Positions 47,758-58,694 of a stretch of 64,000 bases of DNA are shown piece by piece. The stretch comes from Callipepla californica brunnescens (taxonomy: Eukaryota > Chordata > Aves > Galliformes > Odontophoridae), in contig JALIRH010000003.1 in the NCBI GenBank assembly GCA_023055505.1, positions 1,479,501 through 1,543,500 on the forward strand. Reading direction: 5' to 3'. The first letter of the stretch is position 1, and the number at the start of each line of letters is the position of its first letter. Below the pieces are notes generated by a model. That model searched no databases, was not told the DNA's origin, and was given only the letters and a program-made list of their open reading frames with translations. Position numbers and translations under genes: made by a program.

Positions 47758-48714
47758 CATTCCAGAGTGATTCTGTTATACTAAATATTTTCATACAACA
47801 TAAGAAAATCAACCACTATTAAAAGAAATCCCTCCTTAAATTTGCATAAATTTAAATAATATAGAGAGATCTGTGCTAATAATTTATATACACATACGCC
47901 ATAGAAAATTAATATCTTGTTCTTCAAGACATCATTTGTTTTTTTCTTAATTTATTTCAAAACACTCATATAAAATATGAAGTGAAAGATAAAGTTTCTT
48001 CAGCTGAATATATCTCTGAGATAGTTCTGAAATAAATACAACCAATTTATTTTAAACTCCAAAATACATGTTAATATACCTCATCAGCAATGTGAAGAAA
48101 AGTGTGTTCATAAAAAAAAAAAAGGAAATATTAAATAGATGGGCAGCATACCATGTAGGCTCAAATTGAATGGTTATATTTTTATATATTTTCAATAATA
48201 TTTTTGTATGGGTGAATGGTTTCTCCATCCTTTCTCTATGCAAATTATTCATTTATTTTCAATCACAAGGGCAGCGCAAAAGTGTGTAGGAAACTGAATC
48301 ATTTTTCCTCTATTTGGTGTTAATATCTTCCTCAAATACCTGAGAAAACTTGAATGCCATTAAAAATTCAATTGAAGTGATCTTTTAAACAAGAAAACTT
48401 GAGCCACAGGAGAACATTTGCCAAATTTTTGTATCATTTTGAAGAAAAAAAATTGTTAGATCACATTTATTTTGCTAGTTTAATATCTCAAATACAATGA
48501 AATATTCTGTTGTCAGATAATCCAGTGGAAATGTACTGAAAATTGGCTTATATTGATGGAGAGAAGAAAAAAATGTTTGGTGAAATATCAGAGTATTAGA
48601 AATTTGTAGATATTTCTAACTGTATTTTTGTTAAGTTTCCAGGAACTGAGAGAAAATATCACAAGATAATTTGCTGCTTCAGATAAATCTTACAGTATTT
48701 TTATAGCAGGAGGA
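47758..48714. other. AT-rich non-coding stretch
   Basis: No gene or familiar repeat recognised. Confidence 0.5.
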
Positions 48715-49075
48715 AGAGATTCTGAGACTGGTACTGTTTAACCTGGAGGTGAAAGGGTTTTCCTACTAAACTGTGCAAAGAGGATGGTGACAGGCTCTTT
48801 CCAGTGGCATTCAGTGCCAGGATAAGAGGTACTATGCACAAGGAGGAACACTAGAGGTTTCATCTAAAAACCAAGAAATACTTCCTTACTGTATGTTTAA
48901 CTGTACATTTGAAAAGATCACATACAACGGTTGTAGATTCTCAGTACTTGGAGATCTCAAAAGCCATCTGGACAGTGTCCTGGGCAACCTGATGTGGGTG
49001 TCACTGCTTAAGCGGTGGAGTTGGACCAGATGGCCTCCAGAGGACCCTTCCAACCTCAACCACTCTGTATGCTGA
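48715..49075 (+). mobile_element. CR1 LINE, 3' part
   Basis: Plus-strand blocks 'actggtactgtttaacctgg', 'ggaggaacactagaggtttc', 'agccatctggacagtgtcct', 'gtggagttggaccagatggc' and 'acccttccaacctcaaccac'. Tail reduced to 'ctctgtatgctg'. No frame. Confidence 0.85.
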
Positions 49076-50277
49076 GAGCACCAGCTTTGTTCTGAGCATC
49101 TTGAAAATACTATTGGTGATTAATTCTGTCATATTTCTATTTTTCATTTAATTAAAGTCTGTGAACTTCAGAGGCTGTGCACTCAGATTAACGAATAATT
49201 GAATATAGATACTCATGAGGCTCAATCATTCTTTATTCTTCCAAAATCAGTTCTATGTGCATACAATTAATTTACAAACATTTTTCTGTGTTTCACGTCA
49301 TTAGCTTATTTATTCAGAAGTCAAATCCTTTCTTTTTATTGTCTATTCACTCAATTTTATACTTTCAACTTCAGCAACATTTAGATATCACACTGAGCCC
49401 TGAGAAACCTGTGTTAATAAATATATTTATTTGTTATTATGTTGGAAGATACATATTTTTGGGTTTCTTACGAAGATGAAAAGTAAAATTGCACAGCATG
49501 AACTTCATTCATGAATTGGCTCCTTAAAAATGTGAGTGCTTATCTTTTAAGCAGTCTTGATGTTCTATCACAATTTAGTACTACACCAGCTTAGAAACAA
49601 GTAACGTGAAAAAGCCTTGTGTCACACATATGAATTCTACTTTGAATTAATTCTAACGACCTAATGCGTCTGAAAAAATTTCTTCTGTCCTGATGATTTT
49701 TCTGTCACGGAAAACATGATAACATATCACACAAACTCAATGTATAAAGCTCAGAAAATGTGCATTCATGTTAGTTTCTGCTTCAGAGTGAAGCATTTTC
49801 ATCCACAAGATCTTGCTAAGTGTGCACATCAAATTTTGCTCTTGTCACTCATCATAGAAAATAAACCTATGAAAATCTCATGTATCTTCCTAGAAACTCT
49901 AAATCTCTGTGCTGAAAACAAACTATCACAGATCCTGAACAAAGTGCACAAAAAGCTGAGTAACTATGAACTAAAGCTATTATGGTAGAGTTTATCTACT
50001 TCATAGATGTGATTAGTCCTTCTCCAATAACCAAGGACATATTCTTTAAAGCTTAACTACAGATTTTAAGATTATCTAGTACAAAAAAAAAAGCAAAGCA
50101 ACTGATGTTGAAAAAAGTGACTTAAAAACAATCTTAGAGCCTTCTATATACTCCTATTCATATATCACATTCTGCTATCCTAGTGTCCTTAATAAGGTTT
50201 AACAAATAATTTAAAACTTCTTTAGTATAGCTAGTGTTTCAGCATCTTTTCAGGAACAATTCTGTCTTTCAACAATC
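49076..50277. other. AT-rich non-coding stretch
   Basis: No gene or familiar repeat recognised. Confidence 0.5.
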
Positions 50278-51490
50278 AGTGAGCCTCACTTCTGTGCCTG
50301 GGAAGATCACATAGCAGATCCTCCTGGTTACCATGTTAAGGCATGTACAAGGTAAAGAGGTGATCTAAGTCAGCCAGCATGGCTTCGCCAAGGGCAGATC
50401 TTGCTTGATCAATTTGGTGGCCTTTTATGAGGAATGGTGGCATTGGTGGACAGGAGAAGGGCAATGGATGTCAGCTACCTGGACTTCTGCAAAGCCTTTG
50501 ACATGGTTCCTCACCACATCCTTCTCTCTAAACTGGAGAGGTATAGATTTGAAGGATGGACTGTTAGATGGATTAAAAACTGGTTAACTGGTTGCAGCCA
50601 AGGGATCAACAGTTCTACACGTTCTCTGTCTGGCTGGAGGCCAGTCACAAGTGGCATTCCCCAGGGGTCAGTCTTGGGACTGGTTCTCTTCAGCATCTTC
50701 ATCAATGACATGGACAATGGAATTGAGAGCACCCTCAGCAAGTTTGCAGATAACACGAAGATGAGTGGTGCAGTCAATACAATGGAGGGAAGGGAAGCCA
50801 TCCAGAGGGACCTGGACAGGCAAGAGAAGTGGGCCCATGTGAACCTAATCAAGTTCAACAAGGCCAACTGCAAGGTCTTGCACTTGGGCCAGGACAATCC
50901 CAGGTATTTCTACAGCCTGAGAGAAGAACTCCTGGAGAGCAGCCCTGCAGAGAAGGACTTAGGGGTCCTCGTGGATGAGAAGCTGAACAGCAGTGTATGC
51001 CTGCAGCCTGGAGGGCCAACTATATCCTGGACTGCGTTAAAAAAGGCATGGCCAGAAGGAAGAGAGAGGTGATTGTCTCCTTTTACCCCACTCATGTGAG
51101 GCCTCATCTGCAGAACTGTATCCAGGCCTGGAGTCCCTAGCACAAGAAAGACACTGAGCCCTTGGAATGAGTCCAGAGAAGCACCACTAAGATGATCAGA
51201 GGGAAGAAGCACCTCTCCTATGAGGAAAGGTTGAAGGCTTGTTTAGCATGGATAAGAGAACACTCCAAGGAGACCTCTTTCTGGCCTTTTAATGCTCAAA
51301 GGGAGTGTATAAACAGAAAGGTGAATGATTGTTTACATAGGTTGATAGTGATAGGACAAGGGGGAATGGTTTTAAGCTAAGACGGGAGATTTAGGCAGCC
51401 TGTTCTAGTGGTTGGCAACCCTGCAGGGGGGTTGGAGCTAGATGATCTTTGAGGTCCTTTTCAACCAAGGCCATTCTATTATTGTCTGTG
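50278..51490 (+). mobile_element. CR1 LINE, long plus-strand copy (RT to 3' end)
   Basis: About 1.2 kb from 'agtgagcctcacttctgtgc' through RT, C-terminus and 3' untranslated region ('ttggagctagatgatctttg'), ending with a decayed tail (ccattctattattgtctgtg). 5'-truncated. The 5' block of the copy at 3726 matches its opening. Confidence 0.93.
50434..51072 (+). pseudogene. CR1 ORF2 reverse-transcriptase remnant, 212 codons open
   Basis: Palm-domain part of CR1 reverse transcriptase. Motif A Leu-Asp-Phe-Cys-Lys-Ala-Phe-Asp is intact at residues 16-23. Motif B reads Gly-Ile-Pro-Gln-Gly-Ser-Val-Leu-Gly (74-82). Motif C is Phe-Ala-Asp-Asn-Thr-Lys (104-109), so the second catalytic Asp is Asn. Downstream Lys-Val-Leu-His-Leu-Gly and [12 protein letters not shown] blocks follow, then a frameshift near residue 187. 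The first Met is simply the first ATG in the frame; the true protein began far upstream. Confidence 0.88.
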
Positions 51491-54454
51491 AATCCTTATC
51501 ATTACTGTATTGTTTCCATGACCAGAATGAAGAACTTTTAATTTAAAGGAAGATGACTTTTTAGAGGATAATCTATTGACTGAGAAACTTTTTGCAATCC
51601 TAAAATGAGAGAACATATTACTGGTTTATTTCCATGTTTTCCAAGGACTGAGTGGATCATGTTGATCAAATTATAACACTGGAGGTGCTATACTTTTAGG
51701 GGAATTTAGTGAACAGTATTAAGTGCAGACTTCTAACACTAACATCTAAAGTTAAAAAGTTTGCCAAAATCAGAATTTTGTTCAAGCTATGGCAGATTTT
51801 CCCCACTTTGCTTTTCTTAAATGATCATGAAGGATAGTACAGGTGTTAAAAAAATATTTTCAACTGAAGTTTTTTATTGTCTTCTCAGAATGTATCGACT
51901 GTAATAATTTTTACTTAACAGCAAAAGTAAGAGGAAAAAAATGACAAACACCTATTTGACAAAAAAGGATAAACTTACCAAAGCTCTTTATCTTCAGTAG
52001 AAATAATGTATAGCTTCTTTTATAGCTAAATCATGACGTCTTATGGTAATGTATTTTTTGTTATATAAATTAGGCATTGTTAAAAAAGGTCATTGTAAAC
52101 AAATATATTGCAAGGAAGAAATGTATCTCATTTCCCCACATTTAAAAGAAATTGCATTACAACTAGTACCTCTAATACAAATTAACAAGGAAAGCAAATA
52201 CTATAAAAATAATACTCTTCCTGTTACTTATAAACAGAACATTTGATGAGGCTTGGAAAGCATTTTCTAAAGTAATTTTGTTTTAGAGTTATTTAACAGC
52301 AAATGAGAAATCATGTTAGTCATATAGAGAGCAGCATATGAAAATCTTGTTGAAAGTGTTAATAAAATTCCTGTCACTAAACATGTAGCTGAGGACAAAT
52401 GAAGCTGGTTCTTGTATAACTGTATACGAGTATATTTAAAAATATTTTTTTAGGATGATGTTATTTATAGATATTTATAGATACAGACATCTTAGATTTC
52501 TCTGTCCCCCAGATTTTTTTCACTGTCATTCTTTCCACATTATCCCACTCTTCTCAAGTTATTGTCCATATCTACTGGTTTCTGATTCGACTTTATCTCC
52601 TCATTACTTGGATATTGTCCATAATACTATACTGTCAATACACTGAAAATATAATCGCTTGTCTGCCTGATTTAATCTTCATCAAGGTCACTGCATTAAT
52701 ATCTCTTCCGGGTATAATTTTCTCATTTAACCTTCTTCACAATAACTCTGTGAAGCTTACCTTCATTACTCTTTCTTATCTTCTTTCCTTAGGTAATATT
52801 GTTCTTTGTAATTACAAACTTCTTATCCACATAATTGCAGATATTTATTTCTTAATCTCTATTGCTTTTACTCATTCTTTACCTAAGTTTTTGACTTTCT
52901 GTTTTCCTTGTCTTCTACTGCTTTTCAACACAACTTGAGCTAACACAGCTAAATTTTTTTCTTTTTCTTTTCTTTTCTTTTTTTTTTTTCAGATATCTAT
53001 ACCTTTTTATTTTCTTCTCTATTTACTTTAGAAACACAGGTTTGGAATCCATCATTTTCCTTATATATCTTCAATCACAAATAACAGCAAGCAGGAAATA
53101 TGGGAAAAACTGCTGCATGTACTTATTTATCAATCTCTACCTGCCTGCTGTCACTCAAAATTGTTCACCTTGAAACCTGTTGATCTTCATGCAGGCACAG
53201 TTATCATTATACATGGATGAAGATTTCTACATTACTCCTTAATTCCTAGTGTTTTTTAGTCAGCACATCCAGTTCTGGATTGCTTATTCATTTAAGTTCA
53301 TGGAAGATTATTTTCAAAAGCTTAGGAAAAATTTGCATTCTTTCAAGCATATTCTCCATTTTGATGTCTTTATAAAAAATAATATACAGCTCCAAATAAA
53401 TATCAGGGATAATGATTTGTAATGAATGTGATCATGCGTAAATATTTTAGAGAGAGAGTGAGCAAAAAAAAGCTTTCTTTTTTCTCCACACATGGCACCT
53501 TTTTGTTATTCATTATGAGCATTCACTTAATGATTTCATTGTGGATCTCCTCCAAAGTGTTTCTATAATATTGATTTTATCTACATTTTCAAGGAAGAAT
53601 TATGGCACTGAAACTGTTTTAATTCATATTCTTTCTCTTTACTTTCCATTTATTTATTTATTTATTTATAGTAATGTTAAGCATTTAAGGACATTTAAAA
53701 TAAACCAGAAATTAAACCTAATAAAAAAATCTGAACCAATCCATGATAGGCAGTCTTTCCTGTTTCTCAATAGAATTTAGACTCTTGAGTACTGAAAGCA
53801 TCTTCCAAAAGATCTGCATCTATCTGCCAAACTAGGCAATTTCTATATAACACAACCTAAGCAAATACTTTCCATGTTTATCAAGTTTTATTACACAGTT
53901 GTCATACTGGTTATATTTTTACAAAAACAGAAAATGGTTAACCCAAAAAGTTAATCAATTTTGCTTGCTTTTCACTAAATCATGCTTTAAAGTAACTACA
54001 TATTATTATTTCTATGTTATATCATAAATGGTCAAGGATTTCTAAATTGATTACTTTCTAGCTTCTATTGAACCTTCATTAGCTGCAATGTGAGCATGCA
54101 CAAGTGAAGAGTTCATTTGTTACAACAGATATTATTTGGTTCAACATTTTCTAACAATTATCTAGTAAATATGTGAGTACTACAGAAAGTAAAATTTAAT
54201 TAATTAAGTTCTTCCTTATCTTTTTGGTAGTATCTTACTTTTAAAATGCGATCTATAAAAAATTTGAAAATTAAGTACATTATTTAAATTGAAACACTAA
54301 TTATAATTACAGTGCTAATCAATCCTGAGTTTTTTTATATATTACATGAAATAAGTAACAAATGAAAATAAACTTTAGAAATTGTCATGGACATCTGCAG
54401 GGCAACGGGATGTTCCCCTACCAAACCACATAAGATGTGATGTTAAAATTTGAC
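51491..54454. other. AT-rich non-coding stretch with a pyrimidine-rich domain
   Basis: No gene recognised. From about 52480 to 53040 the plus strand is strongly C/T-biased, giving a chance 107-codon hydrophobic frame at 52615-52938. A (TTTA)n repeat lies at 53648-53670. Confidence 0.5.
53648..53670. repeat. (TTTA)n microsatellite
   Basis: About five TTTA units. Confidence 0.85.
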
Positions 54455-55053
54455 TATAAGCCAGCAGTGTGCCCTCATAGCCAAGAAGGCCAAAGATTTC
54501 TTGGGTTGCATTTCCAGCAGGTCAAAGAAGGTCTTCCTCATCTAATGAGCAATGATGAGGCGTCACCTGGATTTATATGTCCAGTTCTGGGCTTCCCAGT
54601 ACAAGAGAGACAGGGATCTCCTGAAGGAAGTCTAGAGAAGGGCTACTAAAATGATACGGGGACTTGAGTACCTCTCGTATGAGGAACTTGGGCCTGTTCA
54701 GCCTGAAGAAAAGAGAGCTTATGGGGGATCTGTTCAATGTTTCTAAGTACCTGAGAGGACTGTGTCCATGCTTTCCTCAGCGACTGGACCTTCAGGGATT
54801 GGGCAAGAAGCAACAGGCACAAACCAAATCACAGGAAGTTCTATCTAAACATGAGGAAAAACTTTATTGTTAGGGTGATGGGGCACTGGAATAAGCTACC
54901 CATTACAGAAAGGCTGTGGAGTCACCATCTCTGGAGAAATAAAAGCAATCTGGACAAAGTTCTGATTGATGTTTTCTAGGGAACTATGCTTCAGAAGGGA
55001 GTTTGATTTCCAGAGATCTCTTCCAACTTCAATCATTCTGTGATTCTGTGATT
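54455..55053 (+). mobile_element. Old CR1 LINE, ORF2 C-terminus to 3' end
   Basis: Plus-strand blocks 'agccagcagtgtgccctcat', 'gccaagaaggccaaag', 'ttctgggcttcccagtacaa', 'ttgggcctgttcagcctgaa', 'acaggcacaaaccaaatcac', 'ttccaacttcaatcattctg' and the tail 'tgattctgtgatt'. A gap in the ORF2 block and several indels break the frame. Confidence 0.85.
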
Positions 55054-56572
55054 ATGTTAATTTATTTTATTTTATTCTATTTATTTTGTATTATATTTTT
55101 CCTCTCTTACAGGAAATACAATACAACCTAGTTCAGGAGTTATTTTTTCTCTGGGTGTTCTCAACTTGTTTGCAATAGAGTAAGAATAGAACATATATTT
55201 TTACCCTGTTAGCATAGCAAATTCTATGCTAATAAGAATTTGCCTCGTTGCTTATACTGACATCAATATAATTTTACCTTGAGGTGACTGCTGCTTGGAA
55301 TGCAGTGCAGAACTCACAAAATTTGCTATGCACAAATGTAAAAAGCTTCTTTGATAAAGTCCTTCCTTCTGCCCTTTCTAACCCTTCTGGCTTTGATCTT
55401 GCTGATACTGAACTGAGTGTTGAACTTCTTCAGTTTAGCATGCATTAAGGTAGTGCATATTTTTATATTATAAGTTTATGGAGGCCTGACTTTGGAAACA
55501 TAGTCATTCCACCTTAAATAATATCTCTGTTTTTCTTTTCCCACTAAAGCTTCCAGTAAGGTAGATTTTTTATCTAGTATTATTTCAAAATTTGAAAAGG
55601 TGTTTGCTTGATTACTTACCTATGTAATGCAATATTAGGTTTGATTTGTAGCTTTCTCTCTTCTGTGTCTTGTATACCTAATATATTTCCTTTGATCCTT
55701 CTATTCTCCTCCTTGCTGTTTTTCCTTTGTACTTTTACTTCCTCCATCCCCATGTTTTGCTCTTCTAAGACTCACTTTCCTCCGATTCCATTTAATCTCT
55801 GCCTATGCCATTGACTCTATCTTTGTTGTCATCGTTCTGATGTCTCTCTACTGGTTATCTTTTTATCCAGCTATCTGATTTTGGTTGGATTTTAGTCTTT
55901 TAAATTCTCTCCATTGCTCAAGTCTCTTTTAATCTTCTCTTACTATTGCTTCTTGTTATAGCTCTTGATCTTTCAGACAGAAATGACAAAAGCTGATGGA
56001 ACTGTCGCTTATTAAATTTAAATTCAAATTTAAATTTAAAACAAAAATCAGTAGTCACTTTCTGCTGCTGAGATATATAAAGTATGTGACCAGAATTCAA
56101 GATGTGTAGCACAGAAATAGGGCCTTATTTTTGTATGTGATGCAATCAGAGATTGCAGTGGGAGCCCATACCTACTCAGAATCATTGAGAGGTGAAATTT
56201 CTGATCAAGTGTGACCTAACCTCTGCTTGTAAATTAAACTTAGTTTTTATGTATGCATTTGATTCATTCAAAAATTTCAGATGGAGAATTTGAGTGCAGT
56301 GGTACTAGCCTAGGTAATCTGGTTAATTACTAATTTTCACGGTTTTATGATTTTTGTTATTGGTACTCCACATTATAATATCAAGTAGTACACTGAGAGG
56401 TAAAACACTTAATGCTACTGTTCTGTGGATCAACAATAGTTCTGGGTATACCTGTCTCAGAAGAGAACTATGTACCCCAGAAGATTTTACATTTCTGTTT
56501 TCTGTTCAGAGGGAGAGGTAAAACTGTCAAAATACACCCCTTTCTTCCCTTTCTGCTAATCTCCACTTCAGT
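55054..56572. other. AT-rich non-coding stretch
   Basis: No gene recognised. A second pyrimidine-rich patch lies at about 55640-55960 and an AAATTT-type low-complexity repeat at 56011-56046. Confidence 0.5.
56011..56046. repeat. AAATTT-type self-complementary repeat
   Basis: Alternating A3 and T3 runs that can pair with themselves. Confidence 0.7.
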
Positions 56573-57113
56573 ATTTTCTACTCTACCTTGGTGAGGGCTC
56601 ACCTGGAGTATTCTGTCCAGTTCTGGGCTCCCTGGTACAAAAAAGACAGTGATCTCCTCAAAAGAGTCAAGCAGAGGGCTATAAAGATGATAAAGGACCT
56701 GGAACACCTCGCTTATAAGGAAAGGTTGAGAGACCTGGGTCTGTTCAGCCTTGAAAAAAGAAGACTCAGAGGGGATCTGATCCATGTCTATAAATATCTA
56801 AGGTGTTGGAAGCAAAGGGATGAGTCTGTACACTTCTCAGCAGTGTGTGGTTATAGGACAAGGAGAAATGGCCACAAACTGAGGCACAGGACATTTTGTG
56901 CAAACATGCGTGGGAACTTCTTCACAATGCAGGTGACAGACCACTGGCACAGGACGCACAGAGAGGTGGTGGAGACTACTTCTCTGGAGATGTTTAAGAC
57001 CCGCCTGGATGCCTACCTGTGCAACCTGGTCCAGGGAGCTGCTCTGGCAGGGGGGTTGGTCTAGATGTTCTCTAGAGGTCCCTTCCAACCCGTACTATTT
57101 AGTGATTCTGTGA
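56573..57113 (+). mobile_element. CR1 LINE, ORF2 C-terminus to 3' end
   Basis: Well preserved 540-base copy, starting 'ctaccttggtgagggctcac' and ending 'ggtcccttccaacccgtact' plus 'agtgattctgtga'. It looks like the same subfamily as the copies at 44184 and 46500 in minus orientation. Confidence 0.93.
56588..57064 (+). pseudogene. CR1 ORF2 C-terminal remnant, 158 codons open
   Basis: Carries the C-terminal region of CR1 ORF2 without frame breaks: Leu-Glu-Tyr-Ser-Val-Gln-Phe-Trp-Ala-Pro (residues 6-15), the Arg-Ala-Ile-Lys-Met-Ile block, [18 protein letters not shown] (residues 42-59), a Tyr-Arg-Thr-Arg-Arg-Asn-Gly-His-Lys-Leu block, and Leu-Glu-Met-Phe-Lys-Thr-Arg-Leu-Asp-Ala-Tyr-Leu-Cys-Asn near the end. 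The frame closes at 57064, close to where ORF2 would be expected to end. No catalytic residues lie in this part. Confidence 0.85.
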
Positions 57114-58338
57114 CTAGAGTAAGGTCTTTGGTTTTTGGACACCCTCTTTCTCATTTCATTAGCCTCAATTCCAATTATGTTGTACTACACTGCATTATTT
57201 TGCAATCTGATACCTTATTTAGTAATTTAGTTTTCATCCACAGATCATTGCTGCCCATCTCCCTACATGTTTCCTTTTCCACCTTCCCCTTTCCCAGGCC
57301 ATGGGCCTGTAGGCCCACCACCCCATTCATCATGGAACCAGACCATGACACATGCATATAGATGCATGTAAGAATGCGCATGTCTTTAGCTCCAGTTTTA
57401 CTAAAAACCAACATTTTAAAAATTATTTTCCAGGTTTTCTAGATGCCATTGTGAGATTTCTAACATATGCTTGTTAAGACTTTCTTTTTTACGATATTGT
57501 TACCAATATTTGGTGTCCCTTCTGCTCTTTACTATTCACATTTTTCAGAAAACAGAACTTAGTAATTACTCTAAAGTTACTCAACATTTACAAGACTTTT
57601 CATGTGTGACCTATCTTCAAACATTATCTGATCTCATTGTGGTTTGATAGCTTGTGCACTTACACAGCAAAATGAATTCATAAGCTAAGAAAATAGAACC
57701 TAGCACTGTTTCTCCTGTGTTGTTTGTGTATCCAGAAGATGTTTTTTTTTTTTCAATTTAGATACAAATTCTCAAATCTAGAGGCTCAAGAGTATTGTTT
57801 TGATCACTGTTGCTTTTTTGTTGATCTTTTTTTCTTTCAGCCTTCCCACCCCCTCACATACTTCCTATTGTAGTTTTAAAACAAAAGTTTTAATTATAAG
57901 AAAGCAAAGAGACTGTGTTAGAGAGCATAAACTGACATGTGATACCATATATTCATGTCTGAACTCTGTTCCACTCATTTTGACAATGCCAGGCATAATA
58001 CCTGGCAAGTGTCAACATATAATCTGATGCAAGTGAAAATCCTGTGACAAAGTGCAATAATAGTTATTTGACAATAATTATGTGATGATATAATAGTATG
58101 ATGACAATATTTGCACACCTGTTTCCAGACCATTCTCTACCCTCTATTTAATTAATTCAAATAAAATAGATCTTATTTATTATGTTCTCAAATATTTTAA
58201 TTTGCCTAATTCTGCCATTTGTGTGGAGGTTGTAGCTATGAACATTTCACACTTCTCTTTACAAAGAAATAACTTCCTAAAGAATGCTAAAGAAATATAA
58301 TAAATATTACAGAAATATTACTATACAGACGTAGTAGT
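57114..58338. other. AT-rich non-coding stretch
   Basis: No gene or familiar repeat recognised; a 12-T run lies near 57742. Confidence 0.5.
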
Positions 58339-58694
58339 TGCTGCTACAAATCTGCCGCCTGAGCAGAGCATGAGGAGGGGTTGGTGGAGAGAAGGGCACG
58401 GAGACATCAGATGGATCAAAAACAGAAAAGAAATAAAAGATTTGAGGAGGAACGGTAACTTTATTAAATCTTATAAAATCGAACAACTCGGAAGGACAAA
58501 AATTTCCAAACCAAATCTGAGAGCTTACGTTAGAAAAACCGCAAGGAAAGCACACCCAGTCTACCTCCCCTGCAGCCGAGAGAGGGAGGCTGTTCGGTCC
58601 GGAGCTCCACCCCTCTTCCTCTCCCCGCCAGAACATTAACACTTTAACTCCCACTTTAACTCTGGCGTGGAACACCGGCATCAAAACCACAACA
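58339..58694 (-). mobile_element. Short LTR of an endogenous retrovirus (solo)
   Basis: A GC-richer ~356-base block with several CpGs. On the minus strand it starts TGTTGTGG at 58694 and shows TTTATAAG just before AATAAA (complement 'tttatt' near 58462-58467), then a pyrimidine-rich U5-like end finishing ...GCAGCA at 58339. The TG...CA ends and polyadenylation signal suggest an LTR in minus orientation. No target duplication is obvious, and no internal retroviral sequence flanks it. The minus-strand frame of 127 codons and the plus-strand frame of 89 codons inside are not genes. Confidence 0.6.

Noticed and set aside
52615..52938. 107-codon hydrophobic plus-strand frame resembling a membrane protein
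   Set aside because: Produced by the pyrimidine-rich composition of the region; Phe, Leu, Ile and Ser codons dominate. No domain or splice context.
58307..58690. 127-codon minus-strand frame
   Set aside because: Spans the short LTR and has no similarity to a protein I recognise.
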